A stretch of DNA of 64,000 nucleotides from Diphasiastrum complanatum (GCA_029204225.1 CM055100.1:51199260-51263259), one strand, 5' to 3'; counted from the first letter of the stretch, positions 48,899 through 60,105 are shown. Notes: a model not told the origin generated them from the sequence alone. Numbers and translations: made by a program.

Positions 48899-51468
48899 AT
48901 GATGACATTGTATCATCTACATGTGGATATCCCTATTGATTTGGCACCTTTGCAGAGAAGAGGAGGCAAAGGAATTCAAATATCTGCTGAGGATCATTCT
49001 CGTTATAGGGCAGAAGGAAAAAAAAACTTGGATTTGTGGATAGATGGAACATTATATCCACAAGATCCAAGCACTTTGACACATCCCACGTTCTCTTCAA
49101 CAACTCATTTAGTCACATGGATATGCAATGGACATAGTGAATTACTAGAATATTGTGAAAGATTGCAGAACCATGGAAAACAACTTTATATGAATAAAGT
49201 TCACTTTTTATAAGGTGAGTTAATTCGGATATCCTCTTATTGTCAGAATAGAGATTGTCATCTCCAAAAGATATTAGAAAAAAATGAACAACTTAAAAAA
49301 AATAATGAATCATTACAGAAGATAACAATCAATATCAAATCAGAACTAGAGCAAATGGAATCAGTCTTACAGTCTATTCGTATTGAAAACTTACAATTAT
49401 TGAAGGATGTGGATTTGGCAAAGAAGAAGGCTGAAAGTAAGAAGCGAAAGCGAAAAAGTTACAAGGATATTCAAACGCTTTCAAAAGGAGGTTATCGAAA
49501 TAGAAGGATCCGTGCATTCAAGTAAGCATATTCTGATTTTTGTAAGTTTTTCAATGACATTTGGATTTAATTTCAGCTATGTTGATATTCTGTTAACTAT
49601 CTGTTTTTTTTGTAGATCTGCATTAGTAGCTCCTCGGAATATTAAAAACAATGCTTCACTAGGAATGTCATTGGGCACAATATTGGCTTGCAACAATAGG
49701 ATTTCAAATGTAAAGTGTAAAATAACAGAGTCTTTGATGGTGGACATTCAAATTTTTTTAGATAAGACTATAGTTTAGGGTGCTTGTGATTTTGCGGGTA
49801 TTAGCAGAGAAGCATATGCAACAATATTTAAACTAATTAGAGAAGCTTTTAAGCAAGTTCAAATTAGAAAAGTCCCAATCCCTAGGACATATCACTTGAA
49901 GAAAGAGAGGGATACATCAAACATAGGTATGCATAAGATCATTGGAACTCCATTTCATATTGAGGAGGTGTATGAAACTGATGGAAGATCAATATTCTAT
50001 AATTCATCAAACAATTTATTTGTTGATCTAAATTACTTGTTGAGATACATCGTCACATTCTATGATATAACCTATGAAAAGGTGAATGGCAAAATAATCA
50101 TAGTACTTAAGTTAGATGAGTCAGAAATTGTGAAAGGGTAGAAGATGGAGAGGGTTAGTATAACTCTCATGAATGGTGCTCTATCACAAACAGAGAACCA
50201 AGAAGATTTCAGATTCAGTGTCCAGTCTAAAAATGATATATGGTGGTTGGCAGCGTTTCAGGTAACTAGCCTCATTATTACATTACATTCATTGAGTAGT
50301 ATTAATACATTGTAAATTAAGTCTGATTGATTTTTTGGACAGGTGCTAAAAGAGGATCATGATATATTATCATGGATATTCTCAAGGACATCTTATCCTA
50401 GGATCATCAAGGACCATATGGATGGAGGACTTCTCAATGTTCTAGGAGTTGGAGACTTCAATGTTGAATGGCACCTAGCAGGTGATTTGAAAACATTAAA
50501 ATGTATGTATAATGTCTCTCACGGTGCTACATCAAAACACCCTTGTTTGTACTGTATGAAAATGACAAAAGATGTAACTAGGAGCACAGGAACTACTAGA
50601 GAATATGCAGATCCAAACTAGAAGCCTGTGTTGTCTATCCCCTTAAAAAATGTGCATGTTTGCACTCTTCATGCAGAAGTTAGATTAATAGAAAAGATCA
50701 TTTATCTTCATATAGTTTTTGCTTGGAATACTAAGCCAGCATCATTAGCAAAGGAAGCTATCTCTCGATTAGAAGATGTTTTATCAAAAGCAGGACTCCA
50801 TAAAGGACATGTCAAAATTCAAAAAGATGAAAAGCTTTCAAGAAAGAATGGGAACATGCCAACTAAGCCAAGCATAGGAGGAGCAAAAGCACGTCGTTTC
50901 CTATCAAATCATACTGGTAGGGCTTCTAATATTCAACACTCAATCTGAACAAATATTATTGCTGCTACTCAGGACTTCGAGAAAGACGACAAAACCAGAG
51001 TACTAAAAGTTGATGTATGGAAAAAGCTTGATAGTATGATTGCTATTTTAAGAAAAGAAAAATACTCTAATATTGAAAAGAAAGCTGTCCAAAGGACTTG
51101 TGTCGAGTTTGTTAATGCAGTATCAAAAGCATGGGGAGATGATCACATCACTCATTACATGGTTAGTATTAAATTCTTAAAATGCTTTCAAATTAAATAT
51201 ATATTTAGATCCAAACATAAGACTAACATTATGATTTTGACATATGCAGCATATACTAAGAGATCATACAACATTTTTTGCAAATACATATGGAAGCTTG
51301 AGTGTATGGTCATCACAAGGGACGGAGAAGTCACACTGGCAAGCACGAGTAGCATTTCATCGAAATACACAACATGGAGGAACCAATGAAAAACGAAACT
51401 ACATTTGTCAATTGTTTCAGTGGTTCTACCGCAGAGTTCAAATTCGACATATAACAAAGTCCACATAA
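48899..51468 (+). pseudogene. Gene A: transposase-like protein with coiled coil and zinc pair
   Basis: Four exons, 48899-49521, 49616-50261, 50343-51161 and 51250-51468, have GT-AG introns and total 769 codons in one frame. It is broken by five stops, at 49211, 49776, 50139, 50619 and 50946. After an N-terminal unit (WIDGTLYPQDPSTLTHPT) comes a coiled coil (KILEKNEQLKKNNESLQK) and a basic KKRKRKSYK stretch. Exon 3 has GDLKTLKCMYNV, then HPCLYC (Cys491, Cys494), then LHAEVRLIEK. Exon 4 has HILRDHTTFF, YGSLSVWSSQGTEKSH and NTQHGG. An Asp, a Cys-x2-Cys insertion, a His/Asp helix and a late Glu are the general plan of RNase H-fold transposases, so I infer one with Asp471 and Glu722 as candidate catalytic residues. 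The exact family is not recognised. Exon 1 may have an upstream exon. Confidence 0.7.
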
Positions 51469-51656
51469 TACAACAAGTTTAGAAAAGCATGCAAGTTCAT
51501 ACAGGAAGAGAAAATTAGATGATTGTTGAGTACAAGATCATCATTATCATCAAATCATGACATGTTCAGAATTGCTTTGCAAATTCATTGAACAAGAAAG
51601 GAGAAATACTCAATGTAAATGTATTGATTGTATTATACCAAAATACAAAGTGTCAA

Positions 51657-52104
51657 CTATTCATCATCAGATCTTGTGTCAGATTCTATGGCAGTATTGT
51701 CATGAAGAAATTCTCTGCTAGCGTATGCATCTAATAGATGTGCATTATCCTTATTTCCACTAAGCTCAATATAAGTGGAATACAATGAATAATGGGAGCT
51801 CCTTAAGATCAAACAATTTGGTGAACATTCTATCTAGTCTATGTTTGAAAGCTGGGAAGAAGTGAACTAGATCAGTATAATGCATGTACTGGAGTGAACC
51901 TATGGAGAAAACAGGCTTACTAAGTATATCTCTGAATCTAACATAATGTTGATAAAAAACGTCAGAATTCGGTTGTGCAGTCTTGAAAACATGTAGATAT
52001 GGCTTGAATAGGCTGTGGAAGTAGTCCAGATTTTCAGTAATCCCAAATTCACTAAGAAATGAACTCAAGCCTGAATCTCGTGAGGATCCCGAGGAAGAGG
52101 CCAT
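51657..52104 (-). pseudogene. Gene B: unrecognised small protein, one frameshift
   Basis: The minus-strand ATG at 52104 opens a frame with a Ser/Gly-rich start (MASSSGSSRDSGLSSF), then aromatic-rich helices (YFHSLFKPYLHVF, YQHYVRFRDILSK, MHYTDLVHFFPAFKHRL). It stops at 51766-51768. Another frame takes over near 51790 (STYIELSGNKDNAHLLDAYA) and ends in an acidic tail, SDTRSDDE, at 51657. A one-base indel explains this better than an intron. About 148 codons in total. It is convergent with gene A and divergent from gene C, sharing the motif array as promoter. No family recognised. Confidence 0.55.
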
Positions 52105-52115
52105 CAAAATAAAGT

Positions 52116-52927
52116 GAATATCGCACTTGTGCGCGAGGGAGACGAGAAAGAAAACTAACTATCAAGATGGCGCACAAGAGAGATATGTACGGCTCGAGAT
52201 ACCGAATATCGCACTTGAGCGCAAGTAGGTGTCGTTGAGTGCAAACGGTCAACAAAGCGCGCGCACAAGAGCGATATGCCACAAATTTTGATAATGGAAA
52301 AAGGTAAATAATTAATCGGTTTTTGTGCCATTTATACTAAATTTTTGCACGTGCGGTCAACAGTCAATGGACATGTGTCTACTTTCGATTCGACTAGAGC
52401 TACTAGCACGTATGAGGTGACACCTGGACACGTGTGAAATGACGACTGGACACGTGTCGCATGTTCATTCGTGTGCTCAAAAACACGTGTCTCTCTATCA
52501 TTTGCTCGTACAAATCCCACACGTGTAAAGTGACAGCGTGACACGTGTCACTTTGTCATTTGTTCGTACAACTCCCACACGTGTGATTGGACATTCTTTC
52601 GCACGTGCAGACCAGGATATAAAATCACAAACTTCGATGAATTTTTTTCACTTTTTTTTTTTTCGCTCCGCATATCGCACTTGTGCGCGTCCTTCACACT
52701 CGAATTTCCACCTACCGCCTTTCATGCGCATAGGTACGATACACCTGCCTACGTGTCCCCCTGTATCACACTTGTGTGCATTTCTTCAGAACTAATTTCT
52801 TTCTGTTATATTCAGCTCGCACATGTCCGATATACCATACGTTCCTTCCGTACATATCGGTCCTCTGCGAGATTTTTGTCACCCTTCCGTTCTCATCCTC
52901 CCCATCGCGCGCAAGTCCGCTATTGCA
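52116..52927. repeat. Array of an 18-bp motif in both orientations between genes B and C
   Basis: Consensus ATATCGCACTTGTGCGCG. Forward copies lie near 52118, 52206, 52672 and, weaker, 52765. Reverse copies lie near 52170-52186, 52259-52277, 52817-52834 and 52907-52921. The reverse forms read like GCGCACAAGAGCGATAT. The copies occupy both sides of the CACGTG cluster and end just before the ATG of gene C. They could be binding sites of an element-encoded protein or subterminal repeats. Confidence 0.8.
52348..52607. promoter_or_regulatory. Dense CACGTG array between divergent genes B and C
   Basis: Eight CACGTG palindromes start at 52348, 52429, 52451, 52484, 52520, 52542, 52578 and 52602, most as ACACGTGT. 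Two lie in a partly duplicated unit (GCTCGTACAAATCCCACACG and GTTCGTACAACTCCCACACG, 58 bp apart). It is a likely bidirectional promoter. Confidence 0.75.
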
Positions 52928-52939
52928 TAGTACACATCC

Positions 52940-54692
52940 ATGGATAGGAGAAAGCAGACCAGGAGGGACTTCTTCTCTCCTGGCTCATCCTCAGCCCCTG
53001 TGGTGGCATTACCCCTGTTAGACATAGAACGTGCAACCGCAGCAGGTGGCTCTCTGAGATACGCAAGTACCAGAGATCAACTGCGTTGTTAATCCCAAGG
53101 GCTCCATTCTACCGTGCTGTCCGAAACATAACAAGAAATGAACTCAGACAGCTGGTCAGATTTACACTCAATGCTCTTCAGTGTCTTCAGGAGGCTGTTG
53201 AAGATTACCTTAGTCTTTTTTTTGAAGATTCATTTTTGCTTGCCATTCATTCCAAGAGAGTCACAATAATGCCCAAGGATTTTCAGCTCCTGATGAGAAT
53301 GAGGATAGGTTCTGTAGGTTGCATGTATCTCAGCCTTCTGCTCCCAGGCCAACACCTGTAGATAGGACTGATCTTCCTACGAAGCGTCCTAGGAAGCAGA
53401 GTGCCCCCAAGAGAGCTCCAAAGAAAGCAAAGATCGTAGACACCACAGATTCTGTGAAACCTGACCCGGAATCAATTGTAGATAACGCTGTTGTTGATAA
53501 TGCTGTAAATATAGCTACAACTGTTTTGGATAACGCTTTAGTTCTTGTAGATACTACACATCCACCTCCTCCTCCTCCTCCAAATTTTTATACATATATA
53601 GATTCGGATGAGTATCTTAGATTTGAGAAAGACATATCGGATGCTATAGATAAAATTGGTACTCCTTTTTGTTTTAGACTAGATGAACTTGATTTTAGTA
53701 TTAATTTTAGAGTTTTAGATTGCTTGGATCTCAAAGACAGACGGACTTCTATCAGTGATCCTGTGATAGAGTCCGGGCTGACACTCTTGCAATTTGACAT
53801 TGCAAGAGATTCATCAAACGAGTTGCTAGTGCTGAGTAACTTTCTGCTCCAGGCCTTCAAGGAGAATAATGACACATTGTCACAGTGTCTGACAAGTGGA
53901 TTCACACCAGCAACAAAGTATCTGGTCATTCCTTATCATACCAAGTAAGATATATTAAGTGCTTCTTCCTATTTTATGCATTAAAATTGACATTTTCAAT
54001 TTAAGTAGCTCTTAGAATTGCCACTAAAGTACTTTCAATCTTATTTTGCAGTGACCACTGGAGTTTAAATCTGATCTCTATTAAGAGATCTATAAATAAT
54101 AGTATCAAAGGTTTTTGTGTCAAGATGAATTCGGCGAAAAATACGCATAAGGATGTAGATATATATCTGCCATATTTAGGTAAATATATTCCTACAGATG
54201 TTCCCCATTCCGTGGACTGGGAGATCGTGAGTTTGGAGGTAAACTCTGTCTTTCTTAATAGCATGTTGAAATCAATATTCTAATGTAATTGTTTCATTCT
54301 AATTTATTCTGTTTCATAATTGATTTCTTTTGTGCTGAATTATTTTGCAGTCACCACATCAAAATGATTGATTCAGTTGTGGGTGGTACACATTATACAA
54401 TGCCAAGTTATTTTCTGAGTGGTTCAACCTTCAGGAAGATGTTGATATTTCTAAGGTAATAAATTCTGTTTATTCTTATTTTGGAATCATGATTAGTTTT
54501 CTATTTTGTTGATGTTTTTAGCCATTACTAATACATGAATGTTCTATTTTGCAGTTTACACTTCATGAGTACACATCAAGCCAGGTGTACAGATTCAGAC
54601 AAGAAATCATCCTGAGTATACTGGCTAGGGCAAGGCTTCAGCCTCCCTTTATTGATGATGGTACAAAGGATGATGTAGTAGTACTAAATTAA
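52940..54692 (+). pseudogene. Gene C: CENH3/H3-like histone fold joined to Ulp1 (C48) cysteine protease
   Basis: The ATG at 52940 starts a short tail (MDRRKQTRRD, recalling the H3 start). One shift later, 53047-53304 encodes an H3 fold: SEIRKYQRSTALLIP, QEAVEDYLSLFFEDS, AIHSKRVTIMPKDFQL. LLIP, EDYL, DS and KDF are closer to plant CENH3 than to canonical H3. A second shift leads to a basic linker (TKRPRKQSAPKRAPKKAK), an acidic/Pro part, and a C48 domain. Exons here end at 53944, then 54052-54238, 54351-54455 and 54555-54692, all GT-AG. Catalytic His is in DHWSL; a candidate Asp is in SVDWEIV. The oxyanion Gln and Cys are in QND-stop-FSCGWY, Gln to Cys six residues apart as in Ulp1, with a TGA between. 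Ulp1-type enzymes cleave SUMO conjugates or polyproteins. Whether histone and protease were one protein is uncertain. Confidence 0.75.
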
Positions 54693-54887
54693 GATCATAA
54701 CATATATAGATATCATAGAAAAAAAATACATATATAGAATTCATAGAAAAATATACATTTATATATCAAATGCTGTTCCATTTTATGAATTTGGGAGCAC
54801 AAAATACATGTACTGATGCCCAACTCGGGCTTTCATTTATTGAATGAAAGAGTGTATACACAGATTTCTACTAAAGTTTATTTGAAA

Positions 54888-56157
54888 CTATTGTTCTCCC
54901 ACAATGGTAATTGTTGTAGGTAGATCTTTGCAGCACGTTATCAGCTCCTGTCTTTTTCGCATCTGTGACATGACAAATATTAGTGAATGTGCAATTGTAA
55001 ATCATGACATTGTCTATTATTTTGTTCTATTTTGACATGGCAATAAACATAAAGTACTTACGAGTCTTCCGTTGATGATAAATCTGAAATATGTTGGTAG
55101 ATTGGTTTGTAATAGCATGAGCTCTATTCTGATAAAATCAAGCTTCCAATGTTCTTCCACCTCAACCATAGTGGAATATTCCTAATTGTAGATAATGCTT
55201 ATCTCCATTCGGTTTGTGTGACCATTTAGTTCAAAGTCTTGATCCAGTGGTAGCCATGTACCTTCAATTTTCTTGTATCTCTGGTAGCTAAATGTGAGAC
55301 TAAGCATTTGCTTTTCGATATGATAACAAAACATCATTGAGGACTTTTTAATCCTGCATTCTATGTCATTATTTATTTTACTATCCCAGCCTTGACCCAT
55401 GAAATCTGACAAAGTCTCATCTGATAAATCCTTGCAAACAAATAAAGTTGGTGTCCTACGAACACTAGCACTCGAGAAAAAATCAACAAATATATGTAAT
55501 GAGATAAACCAACTTAGGTGAACAATTTTTGAGTCTGTGCTTATCTTCATAGCATTTCTAATATCAATTAGTAGCTTGCATCTGAAGGATTCAGAAACAA
55601 TGCTGTTAGGAGTAGGCCACTCATCACTTTGAAAACTAGGCAATGGAATTGCTTCGAGCTTGCCAAAACCTCCATTTGTTTGTGGTGTATATAAAGATTC
55701 ATAAAAATAGATACCACAATCTGCAAGTTCCTTTGGACTTCTTTCTCTGTATTGCAGCTTTCCAACATCAGAGTGAATCACGTCTAATATTCCTGCAAGT
55801 GATTATGCAGGCTCCCATTCACTTATGCATGATGGATATAAATCTGAAAGAAAAAAATAATGTTGAAGCATTTAAATCATAATCTGAAGAGCATCAATAA
55901 AGAAAATCACCTATGATTGCTGTAGAGTGCATATGTTTTGATATACTTACAATTACATTTTTGATGATCATGAGGATTGATATCATGTACTTTGATTTCT
56001 GAATGCATATATACATGTTGTACTAAGACTTCTGATATAGATTGACCTCCCGGGGTAGTCTTAAACTCCAAAATTTTTGCTTTCCAATAAGATTTGTAAT
56101 ACCACTTGTCTGACTTGCATCTATAAATCCATGTATGGATCTCGGATGAATAAGTTT
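54888..56157 (-). pseudogene. Gene D: unrecognised intron-containing gene, 5' truncated
   Basis: Minus-strand exons 56157-55951, 55843-55062 and 54962-54888 join in frame with GT-AG introns, about 354 codons to a TAG at 54888. Two stops interrupt (TAA at 55803-55805, TAG at 55182-55184). Exon 1 reads EIHTWIYRCKSDKWYYKSYW and PGGQSISEVLVQHVYMHSE. Exon 2 reads ELADCGIYFYESLYTPQTNG, LPSFQSDEWPTPNS and FMGQGWDSKINNDIECRIK. The end is basic, MRKRQELITCC. I recognise no domain. The 5' end is cut where a copia fragment begins at about 56158, so the first exon(s) are lost. It converges with gene C. Confidence 0.6.
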
Positions 56158-56430
56158 GTCCATAGCAGATGTAGAGGTTGATATTAGCTCAAACATATAT
56201 GATGGCTCTTAGTAGAGCGTTGTAGTGGATCATCGCTATGTATTGGCTCAAAGAGCTGACAGTATATGCAAGATTGGGCCTGGTGGAAATCATTGCATAC
56301 ATGAGGGATCTGATAATTGATTGCTATGGATATCCCTTCATTTTGTTCTCCTTGGTTCTTGATCTAATGGAAAGGATGCACTGAGGATGATGATTTGTGA
56401 GAAAGAGTTGAAAGCATAAAAAATATTTTT
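56158..56430 (-). pseudogene. Copia RNase H-entry fragment
   Basis: The minus strand reads SLMYAMISTRPNLAYTVSSL then ALLRAIIYV, a stop, and LYICYG, the stretch between RT and RNase H in copia. It ends abruptly against gene D. Confidence 0.85.
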
Positions 56431-56885
56431 TCTAAGTTTCACTTCCGAGGACAAAAGTAGTTCAAGGGGGGGGAGAATGTTACGTCCATGCCCGATTCAA
56501 AGGATTCGGAAGAATTCTAGACGTGGATAATCAACACTCTAATGTATGAGTTTATTAGTTGTCTCATCATTCCGAGCTAGGCAAAAAATGTAATCAATAA
56601 CTTGTGAGGGCCTAGGCACTCCAATTAGGACATGTGAAGTAGTGAATGGTGATCAAAAGCAATTGAATAAAATTTAGTAAAGAATTAGAGTCCTAGAAGA
56701 TATATTCTTAGGCTCCAAGAGTCTATATATACCCACAGGAAGTCACTCTTCTCCACTTCTAGATTCCAGTATTTAGTTGCTAGAAATCTCTCCTCTCTTG
56801 TATTTAGTCACCGTTGCTCGGAGGTGAAGCTGATTGGGATTTGACTTTCAGTTTCTACTTGGTTGGGTGGTTTGGCTCCACAACA
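56431..56885 (+). mobile_element. Ty3/gypsy 3' end with LTR
   Basis: The last coding piece, FSKFHFRGQK-stop-FKGGGRM, is the usual end of gypsy chromovirus-type polyproteins. A purine tract (56464-56477) then touches the LTR at 56478, which starts TGTTACGTCC. TATATATACCC lies near 56731. A likely LTR end is CCACAACA at 56885 (TGTT/AACA tips, 408 bp). The rest of the element is absent. Confidence 0.72.
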
Positions 56886-57430
56886 CTCCTTTTGGCATAT
56901 GGAGTGGATCTTAAGGAGCTACGCTTGGCGATCTTTACACTAGTCAATGAAAATGCCAATTGGCATTTTCATAGTGCCACTCATAATGGAGATCTTCCTC
57001 TAGCATTCAAATCTTGTAAGAACTTCCCTTAACTCATACCATTTGTAAGATATGAGCAAGAGGCAGATTGCCAAAATACATAAGATCGCAATTCGATCTA
57101 CTAGCTACAAAACTCACATATGATCCTCAACAACTATGTCAAATATCTACTACTGCTTGTACAAGTTATAATAAGTTTGAGTCAATACTTATTATGTCAA
57201 TCTACCATCTATAATATCAAGTACTTAATGTGGCAACTATCATAAATCTCCAAGCACTTGTGTTTTCTATTTATACATGTATAGAATCAAAGCAAGAAAA
57301 AATGAATAATCGCAAGATGATTTTTCATGCAATAATCATGGTTGTATCTACTTAACTAGAAATAAATCAGTACATGCTTGAAAAAAAGAATATAAAAATT
57401 TAGTATCATTGTGTTTGAGAAAAATTGCAA
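56886..57430. other. AT-rich, no gene seen
   Basis: No recognisable coding or structural feature. Confidence 0.5.
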
Positions 57431-57454
57431 AAAACAAGCCATTGATTTATCATT

Positions 57455-57547
57455 TTGTAGATCAGAAAATCAAGTGGTTGATATTCTTACAAAGTCTACA
57501 GGTAAAAGTACATTTAAAAAATATTGTACTCTAGTAGGCATATAAGA
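57455..57547 (+). pseudogene. Copia polyprotein tail scrap
   Basis: The plus strand reads FCRSENQVVDILTKS then KSTFKKYCTLVGI and a stop. This resembles the end of copia RNase H (QxADIFTKPL...LGI). It is very short. Confidence 0.55.
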
Positions 57548-60037
57548 ATGTAGATTGATCATTAAGAGAGAATATAAAAAATCACTGATCAATTCTTAGT
57601 ACATTTTTGAGTAATGTCGACTTTAGTACAATGTGATCATGAATATTTGGTAACCGATTAATTTGACTAGGGTTCACTTCTTTTAACATTGTATTGTTTT
57701 TATTATGTTATAGAGATAATATGGAAGTGCGCGCTCTTATTTATTGTGTGCACATCTCTCATATTCTTGTTTCCTCTAATATGAGTGCTTATGATAATAT
57801 GTTAGATTATTTTTACAAATTATATTTGACATGCTAGCTATGTTTTTGTTATCACTTCTATGTGTGTCATTTTGATAATAAGTTCATAGTTTCCCCCCCT
57901 TAGTCTTATTGGTTATATTATACCTTGCTCTCATCAATTGGGGTTTACATCCTTGAGGAAGCTTTGAAGTTGGCAACTTTTTAAACTTTTGCATTTATGT
58001 AAACTTGTGAACAATATATTTAAAAAAAAAAAGAAATTAAACTGTTCAAAGCAATGTTCATGATGTGTAACTGCTTATTATGTGGCTACGTCATACGCGT
58101 AATGGTTCGATCTTCAAGAAAACACGTCATTTTGTATTTATATATTGATCTCATCAAAGAATATTTTTAAATTGAAAATTAATTAATACTAAGTTTCAAT
58201 TTACTTTATCTTAATAGCATATTCAAATAGCTTAGAAGCTATCCTTATCTAAGTCCTATGTATTGGTTTGAACATTTGTTTTGTAAGAATCTTCTCCCAA
58301 ATTTAGAAAATTTCACTTTCTACAAATGTTAGCACCCAAGCTCCAATTGTCTAATCGTATCCTTGGTGGAGAATGACACACTAGCTACAAAACTCAATTT
58401 ATGTAGTTAATGTCAAGCTTTCCACCAAATCATGGTCCCCACAAACATTGATGACATCCAGTGACAAAGTGCCAACTTAAAGAATTTAGCAAACCAATGT
58501 CATATCAGATTGTCAATTATTTCATCTAGAAAATCAATGTAGATTAATATTAACGTAATTATTTAAAGATTTTTCATGGCCTAGTTTGAGAGATCTCATG
58601 CTTACTTTTTTTTCTAGTACTTGATTCTTTTTGGTTTCTAAATGACCTCAAAAAGTAATTTTAAATGTCTCTCCATATAACTTAGATAATTATTACTTTT
58701 TTTTTACTTAAAGTTATGATTACTCCATGAAAAAATTCTAAACAAGATAGTAATATTTAATCACAACCCACAAATAATATTCCTCTTTAATAAAGTTTTT
58801 CTCTCTCTATTTATAAAGCTCAATTTTTTTTTTTTCATCTTCAGTTAAATTATTTTAGAAATGCATGCCCTTGTATTACAAACTCTTATGGTTGGGCAGG
58901 CAAAACTTGAAGATAGTTTTGTAAATTGATATTTCATTATCTTCCAAGAAAATAATTCATACTCATATAAATCCCTTATTCACCATACGCTTCAAACAAA
59001 AACACTAGTTTATGTCATTAATGGTTATGCATCCATCCATTAATAGATTTTTTCCAAGTCTAAAAATAAATAAGGTATTCTTCAAGATACCTTTCTCATC
59101 TCAGTAAGTGAATTGGCACTCTTCTATGCCCTTTGATCTCCTAAGTACTGTTTTTTTTCAAGCACCACTTTTCCATCTAAACCACACTCTCATATGACGA
59201 GAACCACTCATGATGTGAGGTCATGTGTGATGAAGCTCCTGAATCTGTATACCATCTATCACCTATATTGTCTCGACTCTTTTAAATCAGTGCATCTGTT
59301 GCACTTTCTCCATCTACTTTTGCATCTTGGTCCACAAAATTGTTTGCATGCTATGCATTTCTGTTGGGACCCTAATCATTTTCCCCATTGCTTTCTCATA
59401 TCCTTTGTTGCTTGATCCTACATTGGACTTTCATAGCCTTGTGAATGTTGTCACCTCAAACATGCTTGGCAATGTACTCCAAGCTTGACTTAAAGTCATC
59501 GACGAGCTCACATGAGGAATCAAATTGTCGTGCAGTGACATATTAATTATGCAAGAAGATTTCCTATCCCTTTTGTTGAAGTGCATCTGTTATCTTTGGC
59601 ATTGCCTTCTGATCTTTCCTCCTCGACTATCACGATCTCCCACAAATCCTTCATTATAGGCAAATTTCACATTTTGAATTTCCGCATATAAATGTTTTTG
59701 TGATTTGATTTGTTTGATTTATGAAGTGCAAAAACATCCATTTTTATACTCATTGACAATAATCTTGATAGTCAGTCATGAGATATACAAATAATGTATA
59801 AAGAAGAACATGTATATAAGAACAGAATATTTAGGCCAAAATCGACCAATCATGATTCTAACTACTTCTAAATCTGATGCGTCGTTTGCTAGTCACAGCA
59901 ATGTGAAGGATAATGTCTTAAAAAAGTCTAATCCCCTTGAAGATACCTTGTGCCATAGTCTACTATGACCTCTGAAAAAAAAATTGTCCATCGCCCAAAC
60001 TCCATTTTCGAATTTTCTTTTTCCATCATTCAAACTC

Positions 60038-60103
<66 letters not shown>
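60038..60103. repeat. (CT)n(GT)n compound microsatellite
   Basis: A short CT run followed by about 53 bp of GT repeats. Confidence 0.97.

Positions 60104-60105
<2 letters not shown>

Noticed and set aside
48899-54692. Stop codons explained by RNA editing or a variant code
   Set aside because: Stop-removing editing is known from fern and hornwort organelles, not nuclear genes. The PP1 gene in the same window reads normally with the standard code.
48500-56160. Integrated giant-virus or Polinton-like DNA
   Set aside because: Histone and C48 genes occur in such viruses, but I see no capsid, ATPase or DNA polymerase gene, and the genes have ordinary plant-type introns.
48056-56430. The copia pieces at 48.1-48.5 kb and 56.2-56.4 kb as two halves of one element split by the A-D cluster
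   Set aside because: They cover the same part of the polyprotein and differ in sequence, so they are two separate fragments.
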